Below, piece by piece: positions 1 through 8,614 of a DNA stretch of 64,000 nucleotides. The notes under the pieces are model-generated. The model searched no databases. It was not told the origin of the DNA and saw only the letters and a list, made by a program, of their open reading frames with translations. A program made the position numbers and the translations under genes. The stretch comes from Chryseobacterium sp. SC28. Lineage in GTDB: Bacteria > Bacteroidota > Bacteroidia > Flavobacteriales > Weeksellaceae. Each line of letters opens with the position of its first letter. The stretch's first letter is position 1. The DNA lies in NCBI RefSeq assembly GCF_003932955.1, contig NZ_QOVY01000004.1, forward strand, positions 62,001-126,000. The letters run 5' to 3'.

Positions 1-199
1 GTTTGAAGAAAATGAAAATCATTACAACGGCATCTTCATTCTGGACGCGAAAACTAAAGCAGAAGCAGAAAGTTTGGTGCTGACAGATCCTTCTGTAAAA
101 TCCGGAATTTTTGCCGCAGAACTTTATAAATGGTACGGCTCGGCGGCGCTCCCGCTCTATCTAAAGTCGCACGATAAGATTACCAAAAACAGTTTTTAA
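1..199 (+). CDS. YciI-like (YCII-related) domain protein, C-terminal part
   Basis: An open frame enters from the left window edge (reading from base 2) and stops with TAA at 197-199, giving about 65 C-terminal residues. The visible part contains NGIFILDAKTKAEAE, then DPSVKSGIF and a KWYGSAALPLYL ending. This resembles the ferredoxin-like fold of YCII-related proteins, in which a short strand and an acidic 'DP..K.G' motif close the domain. The family's biochemical role is mostly unknown. The start lies outside the window, so length and operon context cannot be judged. The next gene is convergent on the minus strand. Confidence 0.6.
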   Translation, partial: FEENENHYNGIFILDAKTKAEAESLVLTDPSVKSGIFAAELYKWYGSAALPLYLKSHDKITKNSF

Positions 200-261
200 A
201 AACCAAAAAATAGTGTCTTCGACATTTAACTTCAATGGATTTTTCTTTGTGCCTTCGTTGA

Positions 262-1515
262 TTAATCTCCAGAATTAATATTTGCAGAATCTGTTTCAGC
301 AGCAACATTTAGGTTCATCGTGCTGTTGAATTTTTCCATCTCGAACGGGAAATCTTCAAACAATCCCGATAGCGCCAAAGCAGAATATACTTTCCCCGAA
401 TATTTGTTTCCAATAGCAATGATCGTAACCTTGGATTTCAAAAGATGTGCAAAAACCGAATTGGTGCCGTGCCACCAGCCGTTGTGATAAGTGAGTTTTT
501 CGCCATTGTCGAAATTCTTCATCCTAAATCCCAAACCATAATTGTTGATCCCTTGCTTCTCATTGCTGTAAGGTTCGAAAATCTTAGCTTTCAGTTGCGG
601 TTTCAGGAAATCTTTGGAATATAATGCGACCGAAAAATTAAGCAAATCTCTTGGCGTGGTGTAAACGTTTTTGTCGCCGTAGATCAAATCGAGATTATCC
701 AACGGATAAAGTCTATAACCGCTAAAAAATGATTGTGAAGCAGTGGGGATATCTTTCTTTTGGAAAATGAAAGTATGAGCCATCTTCAAAGGTTTGAAAA
801 GGATTTCCTGCATTGCCTCGGGGAATGGCGTTGCCGTCACTTTTTCTACGATCAAAGCGAGAAGTGCAAAATTGGTATTGCAGTACATAAATCCAGTGTT
901 GGACGGTCTTGCCAGATCCGGCTTGTACTTGATGAGCATATCCACAACATCTTGGTTGCTGAGAAATTCCTTCTTCAATTCTTCCGGAGCCGGCTTTATG
1001 CTTTGATCAAAATGCTCGTATTTTGGAAGTCCGCTTCTTTGTGATAACAAACTAAAAACGGTAATTTCAGGATAAGGAAATTCTGGGAAAAATTTAGTGA
1101 CGTTATCTTCGAGTTTCAGTTTTCCGGCTTCCACCAATTTTAAAACTGCCATTGCCGTCATTGTTTTGCTGACGGATGCCACGTGAAGTGGTGTCTTCGC
1201 ATCGATTGGCATTCCACCGTTTTCTCTGCCAAATCCGCGGTATTTTTCGAAGATAATTCTATTTCCTTTGGCAACGAGCAGACCACCGCTGAGATCTCCT
1301 TCTACCCATACTTTTTGATAATAATTATTAATCTGTGGCAAAATGGAAGTTTGATTGGGCAGGGTCAAATCCTTTGCCTCAAAAACTTTGTTCAGATCTA
1401 CGTTGCCGTAGTTGGGAAGTTTGGAGGTGTACGATGCTGCAGATTCTTTTTCTTTTTTGCAGGCGAAAACGGCTAACACGGTAAAAACGGGAACTATAAT
1501 TTTTCTAAAATTCAT
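262..1515 (-). CDS. Serine hydrolase lipoprotein, class C beta-lactamase family
   Basis: A 417-residue protein of the beta-lactamase/D-Ala-D-Ala peptidase fold. Numbered from the ATG at 1515, it has a lipoprotein signal ending at a lipobox-like VFAC. It has the nucleophile motif SVSK (S114, K117), a YCN motif near 211-213 and a late HNG motif near 345, the three active-site elements of class C-like esterases and peptidases. The frame opens 30 bases further out at a TTG, but the ATG gives the clean signal peptide and is preferred. It probably sits in the envelope. The natural substrate (peptide, ester or lactam) cannot be told from sequence. It stands alone, convergent to the YciI-like gene. 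Confidence 0.85.
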   Translation of the reverse strand: MNFRKIIVPVFTVLAVFACKKEKESAASYTSKLPNYGNVDLNKVFEAKDLTLPNQTSILPQINNYYQKVWVEGDLSGGLLVAKGNRIIFEKYRGFGRENGGMPIDAKTPLHVASVSKTMTAMAVLKLVEAGKLKLEDNVTKFFPEFPYPEITVFSLLSQRSGLPKYEHFDQSIKPAPEELKKEFLSNQDVVDMLIKYKPDLARPSNTGFMYCNTNFALLALIVEKVTATPFPEAMQEILFKPLKMAHTFIFQKKDIPTASQSFFSGYRLYPLDNLDLIYGDKNVYTTPRDLLNFSVALYSKDFLKPQLKAKIFEPYSNEKQGINNYGLGFRMKNFDNGEKLTYHNGWWHGTNSVFAHLLKSKVTIIAIGNKYSGKVYSALALSGLFEDFPFEMEKFNSTMNLNVAAETDSANINSGD

Positions 1516-1605
1516 TAGGATTCCAAACTTCGTTGAGGCACGCAAGTTAACATAAAATGAAATTTTGACCGAGCGGAATTGTCTTAAGATTTGTTAAAAA
1601 TAAAC

Positions 1606-2553
1606 TTAAAAATCGGTTAATATTTTGTCAACGATCACTTGCGCCAACTTGGTCTTACTCTGGTACGTCCAACCAGCAATATGCGGTGTAACAATCACTT
1701 TTTCAGAATCCAAAAGAAATTGCAAATCCTGATTTTCTCCTGTGCTGAGCGAAGTCGAAGTATCGAGGTTTTCAAATGATGACTTTTCATATTCCAAAAC
1801 ATCCAGGCAAGCACCCAAAATTTTTCCAGATTTGATGGCTTCTACCAACGCTTTTGTCTTCACATTTTTCCCTCTCGCCGTATTAATGAAATAAAAATTC
1901 TTATTTATTTTGGAAATAAAATATTCATCAATCAAATAATGTGTTTCGGAAGTCAAAGGAATATGAAGACTCAAAACATCTGATCTTCTTTGAAGTTCTT
2001 TCAGTGAAACCTGCGTTGCCAATTCATCTGAAAGATCGGGCAGAATATCGTAGAAAATAACCTCAACGCCAAAGCCCGAAAGCCTTTTTGCAACGGCCTT
2101 TCCCATATTCCCGTAACCGATAATCCCGAAAGTTTTGCCCAGTAATTCGTCACCACGATTTTCTTCCCGTTTCCAGATTCCATTTTTCACTTCATTGGAA
2201 GCAATGAATAATCTGTTCATCAAAATCAATAACATCCCAACAACGTGCTCTGCAACAGAATCTCGGTTTCCCTCGGGCGAATTGATCAGTTTGATGCCCA
2301 ATTTTGTTGCGGTTTCGACATCAATATTTTCCATTCCGGCGCCTACTCTTGCAATGAATTTGAGGTGAGAAGCTTTAGTCAGGAAATTTTGATCCAATGG
2401 GATTCTACTTCTGATAATAATTCCTTGATAATCAGCAACTTTCTCCAAGATCTCGTCATAGTCCGAAGAATAATCTTCTTCTACCACAAAACCTTTGGCA
2501 GTCAATTGTTCCGAAATCAGCGGATGGTTTTGATCGAGTTGAAGGATTTTCAT
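1606..2553 (-). CDS. D-2-hydroxyacid dehydrogenase (phosphoglycerate dehydrogenase-like)
   Basis: A 315-residue NAD-dependent dehydrogenase. The Rossmann motif GYGNMG is at 146-151, the catalytic Arg is in NTARG (R227) and the catalytic His is in TPHIAGW (H291). The N-terminal substrate lobe starts MKILQLD at ATG 2553. It reduces a 2-oxoacid or oxidises a 2-hydroxyacid. Without the ACT domain of SerA its substrate is uncertain, though 3-phosphoglycerate or hydroxypyruvate are usual guesses. A low-complexity stretch around residues 263-273, between the catalytic domains' last helices, is encoded by a repeat-like DNA segment (1741-1768) and looks like an in-frame insertion. The gene is followed by a gap to the left and preceded by a thioesterase operon. 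Confidence 0.85.
   Translation of the reverse strand: MKILQLDQNHPLISEQLTAKGFVVEEDYSSDYDEILEKVADYQGIIIRSRIPLDQNFLTKASHLKFIARVGAGMENIDVETATKLGIKLINSPEGNRDSVAEHVVGMLLILMNRLFIASNEVKNGIWKREENRGDELLGKTFGIIGYGNMGKAVAKRLSGFGVEVIFYDILPDLSDELATQVSLKELQRRSDVLSLHIPLTSETHYLIDEYFISKINKNFYFINTARGKNVKTKALVEAIKSGKILGACLDVLEYEKSSFENLDTSTSLSTGENQDLQFLLDSEKVIVTPHIAGWTYQSKTKLAQVIVDKILTDF
1741..1768 (-). repeat. Dispersed-repeat-like segment inside the dehydrogenase gene
   Basis: On the minus strand this reads CTTCGACTTCGCTCAG with flanking bases. From memory, this matches a small dispersed sequence common in flavobacterial intergenic regions. Here it stays in frame and encodes Ser/Thr-rich residues about 263-273. 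No second copy was seen in this window, so its repeat status rests on recall only. Confidence 0.4.
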
Positions 2554-2585
2554 TAATTAGACTTTAGAAATTAGAAGTTAGATAA

Positions 2586-2608
2586 GAAAAACGAGCTAAA
2601 AAGCCCGC
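2586..2608 (-). terminator. Rho-independent terminator after thioesterase
   Basis: On the minus strand a CGGGCT / AGCTCG stem (one G-U pair) with a TTTT loop is followed by a run of T. It lies 13 bases past the thioesterase stop codon. Confidence 0.55.
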
Positions 2609-2620
2609 TTATATTTATAA

Positions 2621-3139
2621 TTACTCGCCTAAGAATAATTTTTTAAGCTCCTCAGAATCGGTTGGTTTCATCCTCCCCGAAAGGATTAATGACAGTTCTT
2701 TTCTTCGCTTGGCTCCTGCAAATCGCTCGATTTCCAACTCAGTTTCGGGGATAATTTCCGGCACTTTCGCAGGCTTTCCGTCGTCGTCTATTGCTACAAA
2801 AGTGTAAATGCCCGAGTTGGTGTGTACTTTTTTTTGCTTAATGGGATCATCCAGCCAAACATCAACATAGATCTCCATCGATGTGGAGAAGGCACGGGAA
2901 ACTTTGGATTCCAAAACCACAATTCCGCCTTCGGGAATCGGGAGGTCGAAGGAAACGTGATTCACAGACGCGGTAACCACCTTCGTTTCGCTATGTCTTG
3001 CGGCGGAGATGGATGCGGCACGATCCATCTTGGACAGCAGCTCGCCACCAAACAGATTTTTTAACGAATTGGTCTCATTGGGTAAGACAATGTTGGTCAT
3101 TACGGTAAGGCTATCACTTGATTTTTTGGACTTTAGCAT
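2621..3139 (-). CDS. Acyl-CoA thioesterase, hotdog fold
   Basis: A 172-residue hotdog-fold acyl-CoA hydrolase of the BACH/YciA type. Key features are the segment MTNIVLPNETNSLKNLFGG followed by ELLSKMDRAASI, typical of the first strand and the central hotdog helix, and VTASVNHVSFDLPI for the substrate-binding strand. It hydrolyses acyl-CoA to free acid and CoA in the cytoplasm; chain-length preference is unknown. The ATG at 3139 overlaps the end of the upstream gene by 26 bases. An internal ATG at 3100 would remove the overlap, but related proteins have a comparable N-terminal extension. It is likely co-transcribed with the HU-like gene. Confidence 0.87.
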   Translation of the reverse strand: MLKSKKSSDSLTVMTNIVLPNETNSLKNLFGGELLSKMDRAASISAARHSETKVVTASVNHVSFDLPIPEGGIVVLESKVSRAFSTSMEIYVDVWLDDPIKQKKVHTNSGIYTFVAIDDDGKPAKVPEIIPETELEIERFAGAKRRKELSLILSGRMKPTDSEELKKLFLGE

Positions 3140-3788
3140 TTTTTATCGTTTTTGTACTGTCTTTGATTGGAGTTTGTTTTGGGGCTGACCAGGCTTCTCG
3201 AACTTCGGTTTTTGAGACGATTTTTTTTGAAGGAATTTGAGACGATTTCCCAAATATCAATTCCCGATCGCCAAAGAGGAAAAGTGAGACTGTGCCTAAA
3301 ATAAGGAGTAACAGAAAAGTCCAAATAACCGCCTTGTTCAAAGCATAATCTTCGGATTCAGAACTTTTCTTAACCGGATAAGTTTTATTTAGATTTTGAA
3401 GTTTGATGGCCTCTAACCCGAATGCATCATCGGAATCATTTGTCTTCACAATGCTGTTCTGTTCGTCCCATAAAAAGAGACCAAGATTCTGCAGATAAAG
3501 AATTTTCTCGGCGTGCAACTGTTTAATCCACTTCGCAACCTCATCTTTCAGCTCCATCTGAATGGTGAAAAGGTTGGTATCTGTCTCTTCTGCGATATAT
3601 TTTGCCAAATGGTTATCAAAAACAGACGGCTGATATCGAAATGTGATGAGTTCCTTGGGTGGCATAATCACAGCGTTTTCGGCATCTATTTTAGCAGGCT
3701 CTTTGGAAATCTCAAAAACGCCAAAATCCGGAACCTCTGTCCGGCCATGCTTCAAAAGATAGTGATAGATGTGATACTCAAAATTCAT
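3114..3788 (-). CDS. CCDC81-like HU-domain membrane protein
   Basis: A 224-residue protein from ATG 3788; the frame opens three codons earlier at TTG. The N-terminal half (about 1-110) resembles the paired prokaryotic HU-like domains of the CCDC81 family found in Bacteroidota: a pattern of LLKHGRTEVPDFGVF and later LHAEKILYLQNLGLF. A single membrane helix rich in Leu follows at about 157-175, then a basic, Ser/Lys-rich tail. In relatives the tail often ends in a peptidoglycan-binding SPOR domain; none is visible here. It is probably envelope-anchored with the HU-like part in the cytoplasm. Its function is not established. Confidence 0.6.
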   Translation of the reverse strand: MNFEYHIYHYLLKHGRTEVPDFGVFEISKEPAKIDAENAVIMPPKELITFRYQPSVFDNHLAKYIAEETDTNLFTIQMELKDEVAKWIKQLHAEKILYLQNLGLFLWDEQNSIVKTNDSDDAFGLEAIKLQNLNKTYPVKKSSESEDYALNKAVIWTFLLLLILGTVSLFLFGDRELIFGKSSQIPSKKIVSKTEVREAWSAPKQTPIKDSTKTIKNAKVQKIK

Positions 3789-3830
3789 TTGCCACAAAAC
3801 TACATATTTTTCGGGCTTTCAGAAAATATA

Positions 3831-3858
3831 AAAGCCTGCTATTTACGGCAAGCTTTTG
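3831..3858 (-). terminator. Terminator after secreted T9SS-type protein
   Basis: On the minus strand the stem AAAAGC(t)TGC pairs with GCA(g)GCTTTT, followed by TATATTTT. It lies 23 bases beyond the stop of the 3882-4550 gene. Confidence 0.5.
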
Positions 3859-3881
3859 AATTTGATATGAAAAATTAAGGT

Positions 3882-4550
3882 CTAATTGGTAAATTTTACC
3901 ACTTCTGAAACATTATTTCCAGAAATCTGAAGTAAGAATAATCCCTTTTGAGACATGTTAAGATCGATCGGAGTGCCATTGGCATTCACCTTAATTGTTT
4001 TAATGACTTTGCCTCCAAAATCGTACACCGTAAGGTCTATACTTCCTTTAACGGAGGTAAATAATTTGCCTGCAGCCACTTGAGATTTCGTTTTGGCATT
4101 GACGTCGGAGACGCCCAAAGTTGAAAGCGTGGTCGGACCTTCCAAATCTTGGTCTCCAGATTGTGCAGTAGCCCCATTCTGTTGATTTTTGAACACAATA
4201 CCAATCCGTTGCACAATCGTTCCTTGGGGCATAATGTTGTTAGAATTGGTGAAAAGTTTTGTGTTCAGATCGATCGTGCCGACATAAGCATTTTCTGTTG
4301 CATCCCAATTCATGGTTGTGTTAGAATTACCCCAATTGTCATCGTAGTTGCCGCTGTTGTTATCGCCGTCTGTCTGCGAGGACCAGACGTGTACATAGAA
4401 CGTGGGAGCACTTTGAGGATTGTAGAAACTCCAATCGCCGGTTTTCCCGTAAGTCAATTTGAAAACACCATTGTTGACGGTGTAGGTAAGTTGCCCGAAA
4501 GCACTGACACTCGCTAATAAAGCAAGTCCCAGAAAATAAAATTTTCTCAT
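3882..4550 (-). CDS. Secreted protein with type IX sorting-like C-terminal domain
   Basis: A 222-residue exported protein. ATG 4550 gives a standard signal peptide (LGLALLASVSAFGQ). The mature N-terminal part is a beta-rich module with an Asn/Asp/Gly-rich stretch (about 59-75), reminiscent of carbohydrate-binding or starch-module-like beta sandwiches, but I cannot assign a family. The last 70 residues (VYDFGGKVIKTIKVN, then GLFLLQISGN and a VVKFTN end) match the form of type A C-terminal domains that target proteins to the type IX secretion system. It is monocistronic, with 161 empty bases upstream and a terminator after it. Surface display or release is the likely fate. Confidence 0.75.
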   Translation of the reverse strand: MRKFYFLGLALLASVSAFGQLTYTVNNGVFKLTYGKTGDWSFYNPQSAPTFYVHVWSSQTDGDNNSGNYDDNWGNSNTTMNWDATENAYVGTIDLNTKLFTNSNNIMPQGTIVQRIGIVFKNQQNGATAQSGDQDLEGPTTLSTLGVSDVNAKTKSQVAAGKLFTSVKGSIDLTVYDFGGKVIKTIKVNANGTPIDLNMSQKGLFLLQISGNNVSEVVKFTN

Positions 4551-4711
4551 AATTGTAAATTTTTAAGGTCTTTATTATTTAAGTCATAAATGCACCTCAC
4601 ATAGGCATAATAACTTATCGTAAATTTAAAATTAATTTCAAACCATCAAATAAAATTATAAAATATTTCTAATGATTTACTTTAATATATTGATAATCAA
4701 TGAGAAAAAAT

Positions 4712-6814
4712 TTATTTTACGCGGATCGAAAGGCCAAAAAGGAAGTTAATTCCTGCCTGAGCGAAGTAATAAGGTCCACTAAAACCATTGTTGACATACT
4801 TCGTATCGGTGAAATTATTTAATAAAAATCTTAGGATAACTTCATTTTTCACGAATGGCAGTTTGTACGAAGCGGTGAAATCCGGAACCAGATAATCATC
4901 CAACTGATTGACAGTGCTTCCGGAATTATCCAGAAATTGTTTGCCCACATATTGTGCTGTAATGCCAAGGTTCAAATTTTTGAGCGGCGAATAAGTGATA
5001 TTTCCGTTGGCCATCACACTTGGCGAAAAAGAAATATCTGTTTTTCCGTAGTTTACAAGACCTTCCTCCGTTTCTGCGATGAATTCTTTGTTTTTATTTG
5101 AGCTCAAAGTTGCATTGCCGGATAATTGCAACGTGTTGGATATCTTGGCCACTAATCCCACTTCTATCCCCATTCTATAGCTTTGCCCGCTGTTGGTTCG
5201 GATGAATTCTCCTACATTATTGATTTGCCCGTTCAAGACCAGCTGATTTTCATAATACATATAATAGGCGTTTGCGGTAAAAGCAATTTTTCCAAACTGT
5301 CTTTCAAATCCGGCTTCGAAATCGTGCAGCGTTTCTGCCTTTGTATTGGGATTCGAGAGAAGATCGTCGCGGTTGGGTTCGCGATGCGCATTGGCATAAG
5401 AAAGAAAAATTTTACCCTTACCCAAATTATAACTGACGCCCGCTTTTGGATTGAAAAATGTCCATTTTCTATCCAAATCTGCACCTTCGGAATCGCCTTC
5501 CAAAAGTATTTTGGTGTCATAATCAATATTTCTTAATTGCAGATCTCCGAAGATTTCAAATCGTCCTAATTTATAAATGCCTTTTGCAAAACCCGACACT
5601 TCATTTTTTACCGATCGGTTTCTGTAATATTCGTGTTCATCAATTTCCGGCAAGAAAACCCCGGTTACGTTGCCGTAATGTCTCCCATAATATTGATTGG
5701 TCACAGCACCGATATTAAGATCAAGAGATCCCAAGCTGCCGTACAAAGTGGAGATCACACCATAAAAATCATTATTCAGCCATTTTTTTCGGATAAAGTC
5801 TGAATATTCTTCTTCAGCGCCGTTTATTATCGGGTTGGGCAGATTATATTTTGCAAACGGATCGCCTTGCCTATAATTTTCGTAATAACCTTTCCCTTTC
5901 GTGTAGTGCGCCGTGGTTTCAAGTTTCCATTGTTCCGAAAACCGCTGGTTCCATAAAAGTTGATAATGGTTTTGCCGGTAATTATCGGTTTCATTATCAT
6001 AAAAATCGATAATATTTTCCCAATTCTCGTCGTAGATTGCTCCGGAATAATTGAATGTGGGATTCGTCTCCCAAGTCGCTTTATCGATGCCGTTCCAGGC
6101 CTGATAGGTTTTTTCCTTGCCCCCGAAGGCCAAAAGCCGTATCTCCGTGTTTTTCTCCTGAAACAAGGTCGAAAAATGATAGGAGTGCAACTTGGAAAAA
6201 GCCCGGTCGATATAGCCGTCGGAGTGGATATAGGTGTATCTTCCCATCGCGGATAATCGGTTTTTCCAGAATTTCCCCGAATTGATTTCAGCCGAATATT
6301 TGTAAGTATCAAAGGAGCCGTAGGAATCATCCGTACGTACAGAAAATGTCTCGGAAGGGTTTTTGGAAATGATATTCACGCTTGCGCCAAACGCCGAAAC
6401 CCCGTTGGACGAACTCCCTACCCCACGCTGAATGACGATCTGCGAAGCCGAGCTTGCAAGATCCGGCACATCTACGAAAAAGGTACCTTGCGACTCCGAA
6501 TCGTTGTAGGGGACGCCATTCATCATCACGTTGATGCTTGTCCCGGCGGAACCCCGAATTCTGAATCCCGTGTAGCCCACGCCATTTCCTGCATCGGAGG
6601 TAGAAACAACGGACATTTGGTTTTTCAACAGAATCGGCAAATCCTGACCCAAATTCTTATCGGCAAGATCTTTTTCTACGTTGATAATGGATTTCGCCAC
6701 GGGCGACCTTTGGGTAAATTCTACCGCTTTGATGTTTGTAACTTTCGCAGAATCTGTAGTTTGCGAAAAATAAAACGGAGTGACGAAGACTCCTAAAAAA
6801 AGTAAACCTTTCAT
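4712..6814 (-). CDS. TonB-dependent receptor, probable thiamine or precursor uptake
   Basis: A 700-residue outer-membrane receptor from ATG 6814, where MKGLLFLGVFVTPFYFSQ is a signal peptide; the longer frame starting at 6877 lacks one. The plug domain holds the usual segments LPILLKNQMSVVSTSDAG, GFRIRGSAG and MNGVPYNDSESQG with VIQRGVGSS. The barrel ends with an aromatic-terminated strand (GLSIRVK). It imports a scarce substrate with energy from TonB. A TPP riboswitch lies 106-176 bases upstream on the same strand, so the cargo is very probably thiamine, a thiamine phosphate or a precursor. Bacteroidota TPP-controlled receptors of this kind have been predicted before by comparative genomics. 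No inner-membrane partner gene is adjacent. Confidence 0.88.
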   Translation of the reverse strand: MKGLLFLGVFVTPFYFSQTTDSAKVTNIKAVEFTQRSPVAKSIINVEKDLADKNLGQDLPILLKNQMSVVSTSDAGNGVGYTGFRIRGSAGTSINVMMNGVPYNDSESQGTFFVDVPDLASSASQIVIQRGVGSSSNGVSAFGASVNIISKNPSETFSVRTDDSYGSFDTYKYSAEINSGKFWKNRLSAMGRYTYIHSDGYIDRAFSKLHSYHFSTLFQEKNTEIRLLAFGGKEKTYQAWNGIDKATWETNPTFNYSGAIYDENWENIIDFYDNETDNYRQNHYQLLWNQRFSEQWKLETTAHYTKGKGYYENYRQGDPFAKYNLPNPIINGAEEEYSDFIRKKWLNNDFYGVISTLYGSLGSLDLNIGAVTNQYYGRHYGNVTGVFLPEIDEHEYYRNRSVKNEVSGFAKGIYKLGRFEIFGDLQLRNIDYDTKILLEGDSEGADLDRKWTFFNPKAGVSYNLGKGKIFLSYANAHREPNRDDLLSNPNTKAETLHDFEAGFERQFGKIAFTANAYYMYYENQLVLNGQINNVGEFIRTNSGQSYRMGIEVGLVAKISNTLQLSGNATLSSNKNKEFIAETEEGLVNYGKTDISFSPSVMANGNITYSPLKNLNLGITAQYVGKQFLDNSGSTVNQLDDYLVPDFTASYKLPFVKNEVILRFLLNNFTDTKYVNNGFSGPYYFAQAGINFLFGLSIRVK

Positions 6815-6919
6815 TCTTAAAAAAATTTTGTGGTAAAAATCTATTTTAGAATAAAAGGGGCGATAAAGAATTGTCAATGAAGATTTAATAATGAAAAAGC
6901 AGACTTCTATAAAATCTTT

Positions 6920-6990
6920 TTCATTAATCCCTAAACGGCATTACCCGTTCCAGGTTCATTGGGTATAATCTCAGCTTTTTACGGCACCCC
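6920..6990 (-). promoter_or_regulatory. TPP riboswitch (THI box)
   Basis: Read on the minus strand, the order is GGGGTGCC, then CTGAGATTATACCC, GAACCTGGAACGGGTAATGCC and TTTAGGGA. These are the conserved P1/P2, T-loop and pyrophosphate-sensor parts of the thiamine pyrophosphate aptamer. It precedes the receptor gene start by about 106 bases, enough for a terminator or RBS-masking switch. TPP binding is expected to reduce receptor expression. Confidence 0.93.
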
Positions 6991-7027
6991 TTAAATTTCT
7001 TATTGCAAAATTACAATTATTTTTGAG

Positions 7028-7708
7028 TTAGTAGGCTTTATTTTTCTCGTCTACATAGAAATAATTTTTCCCGTCGTACGAAACCTCAAAAAGATGAGCC
7101 GTTATCCAGGAGAGATTCATTTTAATATCTGAGTACACGAAGGGTAGAATAATTTTATTATGCTTATCCACAATCCCAAACTTGTTGTTCCTTACGGCGA
7201 TGATCATTGGATTTTCGCGATCGCTCTCCAGCACCATCATCATCTGGTATTGCGGATAGATGTCGAAATCTTTGTAGCCGCCTAGATCGATGCTGTCTTT
7301 GCTCACCAAGCCGTACATCCCATTGAGCGCAAAAGCTTTGTATCTTGGCATTTCGTATGACTGAGAACAAATGCCCATATCCGCATTTCTGTATCGATAG
7401 ACGCGCGTTCCCTTTTTATCGATTCGGTACGCAGTGCTGTCTTTTTCCACCGTTGCATACTGAGCCGAACCGAAAATCCTGACCTTTTTGTTCGGGGAAT
7501 TAAGAAGGTTGCAATCTTCTGAAAAGAACATGGCAATATCGTATTCCGGTAAAATGACCGTTTTGCCTTGCCGATTGACGTAACCAAATTTTTGCTGAAT
7601 TTTTTTTGGAATGAAGGACGGAACGGGATTTTCCTTAGCCTGCGCAACCACTGCGAGACAGCAAATTGTGAGAATAATGCTAAATATTTTTTTCAACGGA
7701 TGTGCCAT
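7028..7708 (-). CDS. WG-repeat secreted protein
   Basis: A 226-residue exported protein with an N-terminal signal (IFSIILTICCLAVVAQA). It contains WG-type beta repeats, visible as KFGYVNRQGKTVILPEYD near residue 42 and KFGIVDKHNKIILPFVYSD near 180, with degenerate copies between. The start ATG (7706-7708) shares one base with the TAA of the upstream DUF2752 gene (a TAATG junction), which fixes the start and points to translational coupling. WG repeats are presumed protein-interaction or sensing modules; the actual role is unknown. Confidence 0.75.
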   Translation of the reverse strand: MAHPLKKIFSIILTICCLAVVAQAKENPVPSFIPKKIQQKFGYVNRQGKTVILPEYDIAMFFSEDCNLLNSPNKKVRIFGSAQYATVEKDSTAYRIDKKGTRVYRYRNADMGICSQSYEMPRYKAFALNGMYGLVSKDSIDLGGYKDFDIYPQYQMMMVLESDRENPMIIAVRNNKFGIVDKHNKIILPFVYSDIKMNLSWITAHLFEVSYDGKNYFYVDEKNKAY

Positions 7709-8130
7709 TAGAGATTTAAAATAAAATCTTTGTAAAAGTCTGTGTTTTTCAGCCACGAAAATACAAAAACTATTATTAGAAGACCGAAAATAAATGCTTT
7801 ACCACCGATGAAACGATCGATGCGCAGTTTTAGTTTTTCTTTTTTAGAAAATTGAATAGCAAAAATCATTAGGAAAACTGTTATGGCAAAAACAAAAAGC
7901 GGATTGAATTTGAAAGCCTCTAAAAATCTGAAATGCAGCAACTCGTGAAAAGATCGTTGAACGCCGCATCCCGCGCATTCGTATCCGGTCATCACTTTCA
8001 GAGGACATTGTGGAAAATATGAGCTTTCCGAAGGATCAACCAAAAAGTAAAGACCGGCTAAAAGCACAAAAAATACCAAAAAAATTATTTGATTTTTATG
8101 TTTCCTAAATGTGTGCGCAAGCAAATCCAT
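7708..8130 (-). CDS. DUF2752 membrane protein
   Basis: A 140-residue membrane protein with a hydrophobic N-terminal helix (about 14-31) and two more near 78-93 and 112-128. The family signature FPQCPLKVMTGYECAGCGVQR lies near residues 39-58, with CP, TG.(E)C and GCG..R, as expected for DUF2752. No biochemical function is known to me; the paired Cys residues suggest metal binding or a redox role. It is the first gene of a two-gene unit with the WG-repeat protein, fused by a one-base stop/start overlap. Confidence 0.82.
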   Translation of the reverse strand: MDLLAHTFRKHKNQIIFLVFFVLLAGLYFLVDPSESSYFPQCPLKVMTGYECAGCGVQRSFHELLHFRFLEAFKFNPLFVFAITVFLMIFAIQFSKKEKLKLRIDRFIGGKAFIFGLLIIVFVFSWLKNTDFYKDFILNL

Positions 8131-8614
8131 AATTAAAGTTAGTATTAAAAAAGCATTACAAAGAAAGAAAAAGCCTTCATATAGAAAAATTAAATTTAAT
8201 TTATTTTTAATCTAAATGAATCCCAATCGCGTCAAAGCGCATATTTTTGTAGCTTTGTTCAAATTTTGAAGGGAACGAAAATAATGCAGAAAATACGAGG
8301 ACAACGCAGATTGATAGAGATTTTCAGGGTCGACTTTATAAATCTATCGGGACTATTTTTATTTTTAGAATCTTTCCATATTGCGTTTAAAAAACGATTT
8401 TAACTAAATTTAAAAGTGACATCTTGTTTTTTTTTCGTAACTTGACAGTTGAAAAATACAGAGGGCTCATTGGCTTTATTTTAAGCCTAAAACTCAAGCC
8501 GTACGACGGAAATATTTGATTAATCCATATAGCCGAGCGTGCGTTTGACCGTTTAAAATTAAGGAAAAACCTAAATAAAATAGTATAAAAACAACAAAAA
8601 AATAAAATCGAGAC
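8131..8614. other. Intergenic region with probable aconitase leader
   Basis: 484 bases without a convincing gene. A TAGCTTTG -7 box at 8250-8257 faces aconitase and would give a leader of roughly 350 bases. Within it a GATAGA...TCTATC pairing (about 8311-8350) could form a stem. No known riboswitch or small RNA was recognised, and the small ORFs here have no family resemblance. Confidence 0.4.

Noticed and set aside
7164-7172. A perfect DnaA box TTATCCACA
   Set aside because: A single copy inside the WG-repeat gene, far from dnaA and without companions or an AT-rich unwinding region; not an origin.
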